Assembly: GCA_015055745.1 (NCBI GenBank)
Contig: SVHS01000002.1
Coordinates: 147,612 to 211,611 of the forward strand
DNA length: 64,000 nt
From: Clostridiales bacterium
GTDB lineage: Bacteria; Bacillota; Clostridia; Christensenellales; UBA1242
Direction of reading: 5' to 3'
In this document: positions 1 to 8,878 of the stretch, in pieces
Layout of the letters: every line of letters begins with the position of its first letter
How positions within the stretch are numbered: the first letter of the stretch is position 1
Translations under genes and position numbers: made by a program
Notes under the pieces: generated by a model
The model's input: the letters and a program-made list of their open reading frames with translations, nothing else
What the model was told of the DNA's origin: nothing
Databases searched by the model: none

Positions 1-194
1 CAGGTATTGAAAAGGGTAGCGATAAAGCCCCTAAAAACAAAGTTGGAAAAATTACTGTCGATCAACTTAAGAAAATCGCAGAGGCTAAGATGCCTGACCT
101 CAATGCTGCTAGCTTGGAGTCAGCTATGAGTATGATAGCTGGTTCTTGCAGAAGTATGGGTGTCGTTGTGGAGGGCTACAATGAAAAGAAGTAA
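1..194 (+). CDS. rplK: 50S ribosomal protein L11, C-terminal part (5' end outside window)
   Basis: The reading frame is open from base 3 to the TAA at 192-194 and encodes about 63 residues ending [11 protein letters not shown]. The segment with [23 protein letters not shown] and [14 protein letters not shown] is the conserved C-terminal rRNA-binding domain of L11, which binds the GTPase-associated region of 23S rRNA. The 5' part lies outside the window. It overlaps the start of rplA by 14 bases, the usual L11-L1 arrangement, so the two genes are cotranscribed and probably translationally coupled. Confidence 0.93.
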   Translation, partial: GIEKGSDKAPKNKVGKITVDQLKKIAEAKMPDLNAASLESAMSMIAGSCRSMGVVVEGYNEKK

Positions 195-870
195 AAATTA
201 TAACGAAAGTTTGAAGCTCATCGACAAGACTAAGCTATATGAAGCAAAAGAGGCTATGGACTTGGTGGTAAACACTGCAAAAGCTAAATTTGATGAGACA
301 GTGGAATTACACGTTCGTCTTGGTGTAGATGGTCGTAATGCTGACCAGCAAGTACGTGGCGTGGTAGTATTGCCAGAAGGTACTGGTAAGACTGTAAGAG
401 TACTTGTTATCGCTAAGGGTGACAAGGCTGAAGAAGCTAAGAAGGCTGGCGCTGATATCGTAGGCGACGATGATGTTGTAGCTAAGATTATGGGCGGCTG
501 GTTAGACTTTGACGTATGTATCACTACTCCAGATATGATGGGTGTGATTGGTCGTTGTGCTCGTATCCTAGGACCAAAAGGTTTGATGCCAAATCCTAAG
601 AGCGGTACTGTGACTATGGACGTGACTAAGGCTATCAATGATGTAAAAGCTGGTAAAGTAGAGTATCGTCTTGACAAGCAAAATATTGTACACGTACGTA
701 TCGGTAAGGTTAGCTTCGGTGCTGACAGATTGTATACAAACTTGACTACTGTAATGGACGCTATCATCAAAGCGAAGCCAGCAGCAGCTAAGGGTACTTA
801 CTTGAAGTCTACTTATGTGTCTACTACCATGGGACCAAGTATTAAAGTTAATTACAGCGAAGTAAAATAA
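181..870 (+). CDS. rplA: 50S ribosomal protein L1
   Basis: 229 residues, the normal L1 length. The signature [15 protein letters not shown] is present near residue 125. L1 binds the L1 stalk of 23S rRNA and in many bacteria represses its own mRNA. The start was set at ATG 181 ([12 protein letters not shown]): a GGAGGG ribosome-binding site lies 5-6 bases upstream, while the longer frame from GTG 160 adds seven unconserved residues. The gene is followed at once by a terminator, so rplJ/rplL are not in this transcript. Confidence 0.96.
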   Translation: MKRSKNYNESLKLIDKTKLYEAKEAMDLVVNTAKAKFDETVELHVRLGVDGRNADQQVRGVVVLPEGTGKTVRVLVIAKGDKAEEAKKAGADIVGDDDVVAKIMGGWLDFDVCITTPDMMGVIGRCARILGPKGLMPNPKSGTVTMDVTKAINDVKAGKVEYRLDKQNIVHVRIGKVSFGADRLYTNLTTVMDAIIKAKPAAAKGTYLKSTYVSTTMGPSIKVNYSEVK

Positions 871-871
871 T

Positions 872-897
872 AAAAAGTGGCTAATTGCCGCTTTTTT
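872..897 (+). terminator. Rho-independent terminator after rplA
   Basis: A-run plus GTGGC pairs with GCCGC plus T-run across a 5-base loop, directly after the rplA stop codon. Confidence 0.85.
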
Positions 898-936
898 GTT
901 TGGAATAATTAATTTATATTTGACATAAAATACAAT

Positions 937-1398
937 ATGAAAAATAGTGTATCAAGAGTAATTTCGATTTTATTGCCAATAGTGTTGGTTGCTGTATTGG
1001 GTAGTATATTTGTAAATTTAGGTATGGACTGGTTTGATAGTTTAGAGAAACCTAGTCAATGGATACCAAATGTAATAATACCTATAGTATGGAGTGTGAT
1101 TTACATTACATTTGCAGTAATATTGATTAGGTGGCAGTCAGAAGAAGATATTCCTGTCGCTATAAGGGTGCTATTGATTATCAATGGTGTCTTAAATGTA
1201 GTCTGGTGTCTTGTCTTCTTTACATTAAAATTGACTTTTATAGGTAATATTGTCATCATTCTCAATCTAATCTTTGCGATAGCTTTGTGGATAAATATCT
1301 TTAGTCAAAAGAAAGTTTATGCATATATATTATCTATATATCCTATTTGGCTTAGCATAGCTACTACATTAAATACTGCTATATGGATATTAAATTAA
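937..1398 (+). CDS. tspO: TspO/MBR family membrane protein
   Basis: 153 residues with five hydrophobic segments. Family motifs visible are WFDSLEKPSQWIPN near residue 31, PIVWSVIYITF, a central INGVLNVVWCLVFF and the C-terminal YPIWLSIATTLNTAIWILN. TspO proteins are inner-membrane sensors or binders of porphyrins and related ligands; the ligand here is unknown. No ribosome-binding site precedes the ATG, and a TAAAAT -10 (926-931) would place the transcript start at about 938, so the mRNA may be leaderless. Monocistronic between two terminators. Confidence 0.85.
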   Translation: MKNSVSRVISILLPIVLVAVLGSIFVNLGMDWFDSLEKPSQWIPNVIIPIVWSVIYITFAVILIRWQSEEDIPVAIRVLLIINGVLNVVWCLVFFTLKLTFIGNIVIILNLIFAIALWINIFSQKKVYAYILSIYPIWLSIATTLNTAIWILN

Positions 1399-1422
1399 AA
1401 AAATGGCTAATGCCATTTTTTT
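1399..1422. terminator. Bidirectional terminator between tspO and dut
   Basis: AAAAATGGC / GCCATTTTT stem with TAAT loop; A- and T-runs on both sides allow it to stop both convergent genes. Confidence 0.85.
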
Positions 1423-1852
1423 ATTGTTTACCTGTAGAGCCGATACCGCCTCTATCTTTGTCATCGAGATGCTCGACGGTAGTGATAGTGTGAGTAGGCT
1501 GATGAGCAATAATTCTAAATTGACATATCCTATCGTTTTTGTGTATGACAGTATCACGCATGGCTAGAGCAGGCATCATCCATTGGTCATTGTCTCCGCT
1601 GTAGCTCTCATCTATGACACCGATACTATTTGTCTGCAGGATACCAAAGTTTTTAAAGGTACTACTGCGAGGGGCGACTATTGCCTCATAGCCCGCTGGT
1701 AATTTCATACCTACACCAAGCTTGATTAGTCTAAATTCTCCAGCTTTCATTTCGATTTCTTCGGCACTCCTTAGGTCGTACCAATCGCTCTTGTTCTCTA
1801 TGAATTTGATAGGTTCGACATCTGTAAAATATTTAACCTTGATTTCTAACAT
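1421..1852 (-). CDS. dut: dUTP diphosphatase (trimeric dUTPase)
   Basis: 143 residues. Hydrolyses dUTP to dUMP and pyrophosphate, keeping uracil out of DNA and feeding dTMP synthesis. The five dUTPase motifs can be read in order: YDLRSAE, APRSS, GVIDESYSGD, RICQFRI and the C-terminal glycine-rich arm RGGIGSTGK. Start set at MLEIKVKYF, preceded by AGGAG at good spacing; an upstream in-frame ATG adds ten unlikely residues. Lies 53 bases downstream of the M1 peptidase gene with no terminator between, so probably cotranscribed with it. Confidence 0.95.
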   Translation of the reverse strand: MLEIKVKYFTDVEPIKFIENKSDWYDLRSAEEIEMKAGEFRLIKLGVGMKLPAGYEAIVAPRSSTFKNFGILQTNSIGVIDESYSGDNDQWMMPALAMRDTVIHKNDRICQFRIIAHQPTHTITTVEHLDDKDRGGIGSTGKQ

Positions 1853-1905
1853 AAAAATTCTCCTGAAATCATTGTAGCACATTTCAAGAGAATTTCAAAT
1901 TAATT

Positions 1906-3381
1906 TTACCTAATCACGACTTTACCTTTTATCCAACTATCGAAAAAGTTTGATAGCTCTTGTTTGCTGGCACATTCAAATGCGTCTATGAGGTCAGATG
2001 GTGTAGCGTTTGTGTATTTATTATTTTGGAAATATGTCTGCAGTCCATCTAAGAAATCATCTTCACCTATGAGCTGGTATAGGCTCTCATACATAAGTAC
2101 ACCTTTTACATAAGTGCAATAGGTGTATTCTGGCTCGGTATTGTATAGATCGACAGCGCGCATGCTTGTATCTATGTCTCCAAGAACGTCATTGTATACA
2201 GATATAAATAAAGTGTAGTTTGATTTCGAGATGTCTACCATTTGGTCGTGAGTGAAACTGTATCCTTCGTTATAATCGTAGAAAAGTATAGTGGAGTATT
2301 CAGTCAAAGCTTCATCTAGCCAAGGATAAGTATATTCGTCATTGCCTACTATACCATACCACCATTGATGAGCGATTTCATGTATGATGACATTTAGATA
2401 ATCGTCTTGATACTCTATATCTTGACTTATCATGACAAGATTGGGATATTCCATACCGCCATACACAAAGTCAGTCTTCACTATAGACAATGTTTCATAC
2501 GGATATTCTCCAAAAAGCTTGGAAAACGTTTTGATAGAGTCCACGCCTGCTTTTAAAGAAGCATCAGGAGTCTTGTCATCGAAATAATAATATTCTACAG
2601 TAGTGTCGTCTACCTTTTCGCTGATGACTTCAAAGTCATCGCTCAATACGAGCGCAAAATCTCTTACCAAGCTCGCATCAAAGTTGGTAGTCTTTTTATT
2701 ATTAGCAGTTTTTTCATCAGTTTTTACACCTGTAGCGGTCACTACATATTGGCTGTCGGTCGTGATATTCACACTATAATTTGCCATATCGCTATAGAAA
2801 GGGTCACCGTTCGCGTGGTAGCCATTTGTATTAAAGGAGTCATTTTCATACACGCAAGCTATAGGATAAAAATTGGCTAGATTGATAGTATTTTCTCCGT
2901 AGCCAAATCTATGCTCACAGTTTGGCAAGGTAAAGCAAAAATTTATTTCTATACATACGCTATCTTCTGGCATTAGACTATTGTCAAGATTGACACAGAG
3001 TATGGCGTCAAATTCACCATCATAAACCACGGCTTTTTCATTGCCATTAGTGAGCACGCGAGATACATTAAAATCTGCATAGCTCATACCATTGGGATAA
3101 GCATTGTTTAGTTTTGTACTGGAAACTACTTTATCTGTAGCTCCCTCAGTGAAAAACTGTGGATAAAGGTGAAATTTTATGGTTTTGAGTATTGCACCGG
3201 TATTGTTGACATAATTCACTTTTTGATACACGTCCACTTTTTTTGTTTCAATATCTAGATCGATTGAAATCTCATAGTCGCTGAGATTGGTGCTTAGGTC
3301 GTCGATATTGTCAGATTTTTTACAGCCCACACATGTGAAAATCACTAGCATTGATAAAATAAATACATATATTTTTTTCAT
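1906..3381 (-). CDS. M1-family metallopeptidase, predicted lipoprotein
   Basis: 491 residues. Starts MKKIYVFILSMLVIF followed by a lipobox ending VGC, so it is probably lipid-anchored outside the membrane. The zinc motif is HEIAHQWWYG with a downstream Glu in WLDEALTEYS (HExxH-x18-E), and GGMEYPN matches the substrate-binding GxMEN motif of M1 aminopeptidases. The C-terminal domains of full-length aminopeptidase N are absent. Start chosen for the signal peptide; neither ATG has a clear ribosome-binding site. Substrate unknown. Confidence 0.85.
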   Translation of the reverse strand: MKKIYVFILSMLVIFTCVGCKKSDNIDDLSTNLSDYEISIDLDIETKKVDVYQKVNYVNNTGAILKTIKFHLYPQFFTEGATDKVVSSTKLNNAYPNGMSYADFNVSRVLTNGNEKAVVYDGEFDAILCVNLDNSLMPEDSVCIEINFCFTLPNCEHRFGYGENTINLANFYPIACVYENDSFNTNGYHANGDPFYSDMANYSVNITTDSQYVVTATGVKTDEKTANNKKTTNFDASLVRDFALVLSDDFEVISEKVDDTTVEYYYFDDKTPDASLKAGVDSIKTFSKLFGEYPYETLSIVKTDFVYGGMEYPNLVMISQDIEYQDDYLNVIIHEIAHQWWYGIVGNDEYTYPWLDEALTEYSTILFYDYNEGYSFTHDQMVDISKSNYTLFISVYNDVLGDIDTSMRAVDLYNTEPEYTYCTYVKGVLMYESLYQLIGEDDFLDGLQTYFQNNKYTNATPSDLIDAFECASKQELSNFFDSWIKGKVVIR

Positions 3382-3389
3382 AATGATAC

Positions 3390-3432
3390 TTATGCACAGG
3401 TTGTCCACATTAGAACTTGAAATTGTGGATAT
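3390..3432. promoter_or_regulatory. Cluster of three DnaA boxes
   Basis: TTATGCACA (3390-3398) matches the DnaA-box consensus TTATNCACA exactly. TTGTCCACA (3401-3409) differs at one base, and TGTGGATAT (3424-3432) is a one-mismatch box in the opposite orientation. The first two are 11 bases apart, one helical turn. They lie between the M1 peptidase start and the dnaD promoter. Confidence 0.6.
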
Positions 3433-3448
3433 CTTTTGGCAGTTTTAT

Positions 3449-3484
3449 TTTACAAAAAGTGTTTTTTGTGTTAAGATGTAGTCA
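3449..3484 (+). promoter_or_regulatory. dnaD promoter, predicted leaderless
   Basis: TTTACA (3449-3454), 17-base spacer, TAAGAT (3472-3477). Counting the -10 as -12 to -7 puts +1 at 3484, the A of the dnaD ATG. There is no ribosome-binding site upstream of this ATG. Confidence 0.6.
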
Positions 3485-4920
3485 TGACATTTTGTAGGTT
3501 TAGTCCGAGTTATCAGTCCAAAAATCAGACAGTGATAGACAATGTGTTTATCACAGATTTTTTGCCAAAAGCTCCAGACTTGTGTGTGAAAGCATATATT
3601 TTAGGCTTGAGCAAGTGTGGAAATGCGGACGACAGTGAAAACAATCTAAAGTATTTTGCAGAAACTCTCAAGGTTTGTGAAGAAGATGTCATATCTTTGT
3701 TTAAATATTGGGAAGATGAAGGGTTGGTACAAGTCTTGAGCACTGATCCGATAGAAGTGAGATATTTACCTATATCTTCTAGCGGCGGAAATATCAAGAA
3801 ATTTAAGATAGATAAGTACAGAGATTTCAATATACAGGCGCAAGAGCTATTGGGTGAAAGAATGATCATGCCGAATGAGTTTGCCGAGTTTTACAATCTC
3901 ATCGAGAGATATCACATCGCAGAAAATGCGCTTCTCGCGATCATCAAGTATTGTGTAGACTGCAAAGGCTTTAACATCAGTCCAAACTATATCCTTACTG
4001 TAGCAAAAGATTGGGAGCGTGAGGGGTATAGGACTCTTGAGCAAGTGCAAGAGAAGATAGAAGAGTTAGGCGTGGTAGATGATAAGATGAGTATGATCCT
4101 GTCTGCTATAGGTGCAAAGAGACGAATACAGATAGAAGATAAAGAATTATTAAATAAATGGCTGAAAGTTTTTGGCTTTGACTTAAATGTAATCTTATAC
4201 ATCGTCAAGATGATAAAGACTAGGGGACGAAAGATAGATGTCAACGTACTGGACAATCATCTCACCAAGTATTTTGAAATGAAATTAATGGCTATACCTG
4301 AGATAGAAAATTATGAAAACGAGAAAGAAAACCTATACAATGTAGCCGTGGCGATAAACAAAGAGCTGGGAGTATATTACGAAGACCTCACCAAGGAGAT
4401 AGATACATATGTCGTGCCTTGGGTAAATATGGGGTTTGACCTAGAGACGCTCAAGATGGTAGCAGACAATTGCTTCAAGTCTTCTATCAGGACACTAGAA
4501 GGATATCATGACAAGGTAGTAAAGCTATTCAAACTCGGTATAGTAAATATCCACTCATATATGCAATATCTCGCAGACAAATTGGCTATAGATGAGAAGA
4601 TCAAGAAAGTCTTGACTACTCTAAATTTCAGCCGAAATGTAAATAATATTGATAGAGGCTTTTACTCTACATGGACAGGAGATTGGGGTTTTGGTGATGA
4701 TGTGATACTCTACGGTGCTGAGCTTAGTAGAGATAAGGCAAATGCTATGCAGTATCTCAACAAAATCTTATCAAACTGGAATAGTCAAGGTGTCAAGACT
4801 ATGGATAAAGCCAAAAATACGAGTATAGATATTCCTCATGAAGACTCTTTTGTGAAGCACAATTACACCAAGGAGCAGATTACTAGTCTCATCAATAATC
4901 TTGATGAAGTGGAGGTGTAG
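3484..4920 (+). CDS. DnaD/DnaB-type primosomal replication-initiation protein
   Basis: 478 residues. An N-terminal winged-helix-like region (to about 110) is followed by a DnaD-type helical domain with the family pattern NYILTVAKDWEREGY-TLEQVQEKI near residues 175-205. A second, weaker copy is at about 310-375 (YVVPWVNMGF-LETLKMVADNCF). In Bacillota such proteins remodel the origin and help load the replicative helicase. The next gene is the matching helicase-loader ATPase, as in the dnaB-dnaI pair of Bacillus. Which of DnaB or DnaD it equals functionally cannot be told by eye. Confidence 0.82.
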   Translation: MTFCRFSPSYQSKNQTVIDNVFITDFLPKAPDLCVKAYILGLSKCGNADDSENNLKYFAETLKVCEEDVISLFKYWEDEGLVQVLSTDPIEVRYLPISSSGGNIKKFKIDKYRDFNIQAQELLGERMIMPNEFAEFYNLIERYHIAENALLAIIKYCVDCKGFNISPNYILTVAKDWEREGYRTLEQVQEKIEELGVVDDKMSMILSAIGAKRRIQIEDKELLNKWLKVFGFDLNVILYIVKMIKTRGRKIDVNVLDNHLTKYFEMKLMAIPEIENYENEKENLYNVAVAINKELGVYYEDLTKEIDTYVVPWVNMGFDLETLKMVADNCFKSSIRTLEGYHDKVVKLFKLGIVNIHSYMQYLADKLAIDEKIKKVLTTLNFSRNVNNIDRGFYSTWTGDWGFGDDVILYGAELSRDKANAMQYLNKILSNWNSQGVKTMDKAKNTSIDIPHEDSFVKHNYTKEQITSLINNLDEVEV

Positions 4921-4921
4921 T

Positions 4922-5830
4922 ATGGATAAGCAAAAAATGATAGCCAGCATCAAACAATCCTTTATGCTCAAGAGATTTAGAGCAGAAGAAGAGTGTGATG
5001 AGTTTATAACTAGCTTGAGAAAAAATCCAGAGTTTGACTCGCTTTATAGCGAATACAATGAAAAAAACTTAAAGTACATAAAGTCAAAATACGAAAGAGA
5101 AGATGAATGTCTCAAGAGTGAAGTAGAGTTTTTAAAGTCTAAGATCAGTAAATTTTTGACAGAAAACAACATAGATAGGTCTAGACTTTATCCAAAGTAT
5201 GACTGTAAGATATGTCAAGACACGGGAGTACACAATGGCATGATATGTGACTGCTTAGCCCAAGCTTTGAGTCAAAAGATGTCGCTCAAGAGTAGTAGTC
5301 AGACTGAGTTTAAAAGCTTTGATGACTGTATAGAGAGCAAAATGGAAGCAGAGGATATCAAGGCTAGGGATTGGCTAAAGCTATGGTGCTCTAGATACCC
5401 AAATGTGACCAAATGTAATGTAAATATATTAGGACTTACTGGCTGTGGAAAGACATTTTTGCTAGAATGCGTGGCGAATGAGCTGCTAAATAAAGGCGCA
5501 GTCATATGCTATAAGACAGCATTTGAACTAAATGAATCTGCTAGACTATACCATATAGGCAAATCTTATGAGCTTATCGACTGTATCAAGGCAGATGTAT
5601 TGATTATAGATGATTTGGGTACTGAACCGATTTTGAAAAATGTGACCAAAGAATATCTATACAATCTTATCAATCAGAGACAAATACATAATAGGCCGAC
5701 ATTTATCTCATCAAACTTGAGCCTGGATAATATCTTATCAAGATATGACGAGCGAATATTTAGTAGGCTAGCGAATAAAAATCTATCTATCACTATCGAG
5801 CTTCGTTCAGCAGATAAGAGAATAAAATAA
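4922..5830 (+). CDS. dnaI: Helicase loader ATPase (DnaC/DnaI family)
   Basis: 302 residues. The N-terminal half has a coiled stretch and a Cys cluster CKICQDTG-CDC (about residues 98-112), as in the zinc-binding part of DnaI. The C-terminal AAA+ domain has Walker A GLTGCGKTF (about 170), Walker B VLIIDDLGTEP and sensor-1 FISSNLS. It loads the replicative helicase at the origin. Start set at MDKQKMIASIK: GGAGGT lies just upstream, one base after the dnaD stop, so the two genes form a tight operon. Confidence 0.9.
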   Translation: MDKQKMIASIKQSFMLKRFRAEEECDEFITSLRKNPEFDSLYSEYNEKNLKYIKSKYEREDECLKSEVEFLKSKISKFLTENNIDRSRLYPKYDCKICQDTGVHNGMICDCLAQALSQKMSLKSSSQTEFKSFDDCIESKMEAEDIKARDWLKLWCSRYPNVTKCNVNILGLTGCGKTFLLECVANELLNKGAVICYKTAFELNESARLYHIGKSYELIDCIKADVLIIDDLGTEPILKNVTKEYLYNLINQRQIHNRPTFISSNLSLDNILSRYDERIFSRLANKNLSITIELRSADKRIK

Positions 5831-5842
5831 TAAAAAATAATT

Positions 5843-5868
5843 AAATAGCATTTTGTGCTATTTTTTTA
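5843..5868 (+). terminator. Terminator after dnaI
   Basis: ATAGCA / TGCTAT stem with TTTTG loop followed by a T-run. Confidence 0.8.
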
Positions 5869-5925
5869 TTTTAATTTTTTTATAAATGTATTTAAAAATA
5901 ATTTTTTATATGATATAATCAAAAC

Positions 5926-7407
5926 ATGGATACAAGTATTATTGATAAGATGTTCGAAATTTATACAGATGATGAATACACTAACATTGAAAAAGAACAA
6001 ATGTTTCATCATTTTTTATACATGCCTGAGTCTGAGGGTGGACAGATGACCTTGATAGAAAATATTAAAGAATATATAAAGCAAACTGCCGAAAAATTCC
6101 CATTAGCTTTTGCTAGTCAAAAAAATGCTACAGATGAGGATAAGAATATATTAAATATTACGTTGGCATTTCAAACTTTAGCTAGTGGAATGGATAACTA
6201 TTATGAAGATTTATTCAAAAACAATCCAATACATAAAAAGGGAGACAAGTATTTTGACCCAGAATATTATCATCATATGTTTGATTTTCACAAACCTCAA
6301 GATGTGCTTTTGTGTGATATAGCTACATTAGATGTAATATATCATAAATTCACAAAAGGTCCATACTACTTAGATGAGTCAAGATTTTCGCAGGCTAGAG
6401 ATATAGTGATGAAAGTACAACAGAGCGATAGTATTAATAAAGTATTTGGAGTAGCTGATTGGTATAATATGCCTTTTGAGAAAGTAATGTTTACTCTTTA
6501 TGATTATCATAAGAAAAAAGGACAAATCTTACACGTGGACTCTAGTGATTGTAATTTTGAATATGTACTAGATTATCAAGCTTCGCCCTTTTTTGAGAAG
6601 ATATTGAAAAATTGTAAATCTAATGATGAGTTAAATTTTGATAAATACAGGACATCACTTATTAGCAACAAAAAGACATATCCAAACTTAGACAAGCTCA
6701 TATTTTGTAAGAATTTTCTTTCTTTTTGTAAGACGGGTAAAATGCCAAATTGTGATGGATATATGTATTTTGATGCTGATGCGTATACTCAGGACACTAT
6801 CAAAGATGATTTAAAGAAAGTATATAACAAGAAATTTAGTCTAGATAAATTCAAAAAATTACAAGCCAATTATATATTTAGATTAGAAAACATTAAGAAA
6901 CCAACCATATTGGAAGGAGCTAAGAGTACGCTGATAGACAATATGTTTGCTATGGGGGTGTTGTTATCCGCGGAGAATAAAGATAATTCTAATAAGGTAT
7001 TTTATCTAATCCATGTATTTATGAAAGATATTCATAATGATACAGGAGTGTATGAAATTCAATTAAATATCTTGCCTCAAGGTGACATAAAAAATCGTAT
7101 ACAGCTGATGAGAATGGATAACTGGGAAACTCCTCAGCCGCATAAAAATTTAGGTAATAAATTGACCACTAGCACACATATTCATTTATACAATGAGTTT
7201 GACATACTAAGAGGGAAGGAAAATGGTGGTTTTGACATAGCTTTTAATATAGAAAACAGTAATACAAATTTCTTTCAATCTTTAGACAATTTCTTGAGTA
7301 TGTTGGATTTGGATTATGATTTACAAGATTTAATATATACCAAGATACAATTTGATAAAAATAAAAGATTGGAAAAATTGCAAAGCGAAAAAACTGACGA
7401 AATATAA
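5926..7407 (+). CDS. Hypothetical protein, 493 aa
   Basis: Not recognised. Soluble, acidic, Lys- and Tyr-rich, with no membrane segment or signal peptide. The C-terminal ~110 residues (from YLIHVFMKDIH through NRIQLMRMDNW, STHIHLYNEFDILRG and GGFDIAFNIE) read as a compact beta-rich domain different from the helical first 350 residues. The promoter is an extended -10, TGATATAAT (5911-5919), placing +1 at 5926, the A of the ATG; no ribosome-binding site is present, so the mRNA is probably leaderless. Monocistronic between a terminator and the next promoter. Confidence 0.7.
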   Translation: MDTSIIDKMFEIYTDDEYTNIEKEQMFHHFLYMPESEGGQMTLIENIKEYIKQTAEKFPLAFASQKNATDEDKNILNITLAFQTLASGMDNYYEDLFKNNPIHKKGDKYFDPEYYHHMFDFHKPQDVLLCDIATLDVIYHKFTKGPYYLDESRFSQARDIVMKVQQSDSINKVFGVADWYNMPFEKVMFTLYDYHKKKGQILHVDSSDCNFEYVLDYQASPFFEKILKNCKSNDELNFDKYRTSLISNKKTYPNLDKLIFCKNFLSFCKTGKMPNCDGYMYFDADAYTQDTIKDDLKKVYNKKFSLDKFKKLQANYIFRLENIKKPTILEGAKSTLIDNMFAMGVLLSAENKDNSNKVFYLIHVFMKDIHNDTGVYEIQLNILPQGDIKNRIQLMRMDNWETPQPHKNLGNKLTTSTHIHLYNEFDILRGKENGGFDIAFNIENSNTNFFQSLDNFLSMLDLDYDLQDLIYTKIQFDKNKRLEKLQSEKTDEI

Positions 7408-7474
7408 ATTTTATGTAAAGTATTTACAAAACACGAAAAATGTGATATTATACAGACACAAAAGAAGGTAAATT

Positions 7475-8809
7475 ATGCAATTAATTTTCGATTTGATTAA
7501 ATATCAGGGACAGCTCCCTATACCGAATGCCATGTATGGATTCATATACTTTTTTACAAACATTACTGGACTTTTGTTTATGTTGATGTATTTTCATCAG
7601 TTTATATATCTCATTATTGGTACATTGAGACATACTAAGGTTAAGGACAAAGTATTTAAATTTCACACTATAGGTATAGTGATTTCGGCCAGAAATGAGA
7701 GCAAAGTCATCGCTAATCTTATCAATAGTATTAGAGCAAATGATTATCCTCAGGCTATGATTAGGATTTTTGTGATAGCGGACAATTGTACAGACAATAC
7801 TGCTCAGATTTGTAGAGATTTGGGCTGTATAGTGTTTGAGAGAAATGATACTACCAAGATAGGCAAAGGCTACGCATTAAATTATATGTTTACAAAGCTA
7901 CATACCGAGTCACAATATGCTGATTTAATACCTGAGGCATACTTGATCTTGGACGCTGACAACATTATCAAACCAAACTTTATCACTGAGATGAATAAAG
8001 TGTATGACTCTGGCTATGATATGGTGACATCTTATCGTAATACAAAGAATTTTGGTAAAAACTGGATTACTTCTGGCTATGGATACTGGTTCTTACATGA
8101 GGCTAGACATCTAAACAATGCAAGAATGATGATGAAGACTTGCTGTGCAATATCTGGTACAGGATTTTTGATCAGTCAAGCAGTAGTCAAAGAATTTGGA
8201 AACTGGAGTTTCTTTACTCTTACTGAGGATATCCAATGCTCTACTACCTATGCTATCACCGGTAGGAGAGTGGCATATTGTGGCACTGCTGAGCTATATG
8301 ACGAGCAACCAGAGACTTTCAAGCAATCTTGGAGACAGCGTGAGAGATGGGCAAAGGGCTTGTATCAAGTGCTTGGCTTGCAAGGTAAAAACTTGATCAA
8401 AAATACCTTTACAAAATTTGCTTGTTGGGATATCTTGACTACTTGTATACCAGCATTGATCATATCTTGCTTGACTTTGATTACATTACCTATATGTGCT
8501 ATTGTCGGTTTCTGTATGGGAAGTGTGACGGTCGGATTGTTTGCCCTACAGTCACTATTGATGTCTATAGTACAGATGCTGTCATTGATGTTCCTAATCG
8601 GCATATTAATATGTATTACCGAGTGGAAGAAAATCAAATGCCCAGCTTACAAAAAGATATTGTATTTATTTACTTTCCCATTATTTATGGCTACGTATAT
8701 TCCTATCGCGGTGAGTGCTATGTTTAAGAAAGTAGAGTGGAAGCCTATCGTACACACGGCAGATGTGAGTATCGAAGAGCTAGAAGGAAAAAGTGAAAAT
8801 AAAAAATAA
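7475..8809 (+). CDS. Membrane glycosyltransferase, GT2 family
   Basis: 444 residues. One or two N-terminal membrane segments (about 20-50), a cytoplasmic GT-A domain and about four C-terminal membrane segments (from residue 315). GT2 processive-enzyme motifs are present: nucleotide-binding IVISARNES, DxD-type LILDADN, acceptor-site FTLTEDIQ and QSWRQRERWAKG (QxxRW). Such enzymes polymerise or transfer sugars at the membrane (cellulose, hyaluronan or N-acetylglucosamine polymers); the sugar is not predictable here. Own promoter TTTACA-N17-TATTAT just upstream, and GAAGG ribosome-binding site. Confidence 0.88.
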   Translation: MQLIFDLIKYQGQLPIPNAMYGFIYFFTNITGLLFMLMYFHQFIYLIIGTLRHTKVKDKVFKFHTIGIVISARNESKVIANLINSIRANDYPQAMIRIFVIADNCTDNTAQICRDLGCIVFERNDTTKIGKGYALNYMFTKLHTESQYADLIPEAYLILDADNIIKPNFITEMNKVYDSGYDMVTSYRNTKNFGKNWITSGYGYWFLHEARHLNNARMMMKTCCAISGTGFLISQAVVKEFGNWSFFTLTEDIQCSTTYAITGRRVAYCGTAELYDEQPETFKQSWRQRERWAKGLYQVLGLQGKNLIKNTFTKFACWDILTTCIPALIISCLTLITLPICAIVGFCMGSVTVGLFALQSLLMSIVQMLSLMFLIGILICITEWKKIKCPAYKKILYLFTFPLFMATYIPIAVSAMFKKVEWKPIVHTADVSIEELEGKSENKK

Positions 8810-8840
8810 CCCGTACTGCGTTATATCTTTTGAAATTAGG

Positions 8841-8873
8841 AAAAACACATCGTAAAATTTTGATGTGTTTTTT
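8841..8873. terminator. Bidirectional terminator between GT2 gene and tyrS
   Basis: AAAAACACATC pairs with GATGTGTTTTT; usable in both directions by the convergent genes. Confidence 0.85.
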
Positions 8874-8878
8874 CTTTA

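Noticed and set aside
160..180. Longer L1 protein from GTG 160
   Set aside because: The ribosome-binding site lies inside this stretch and serves ATG 181.
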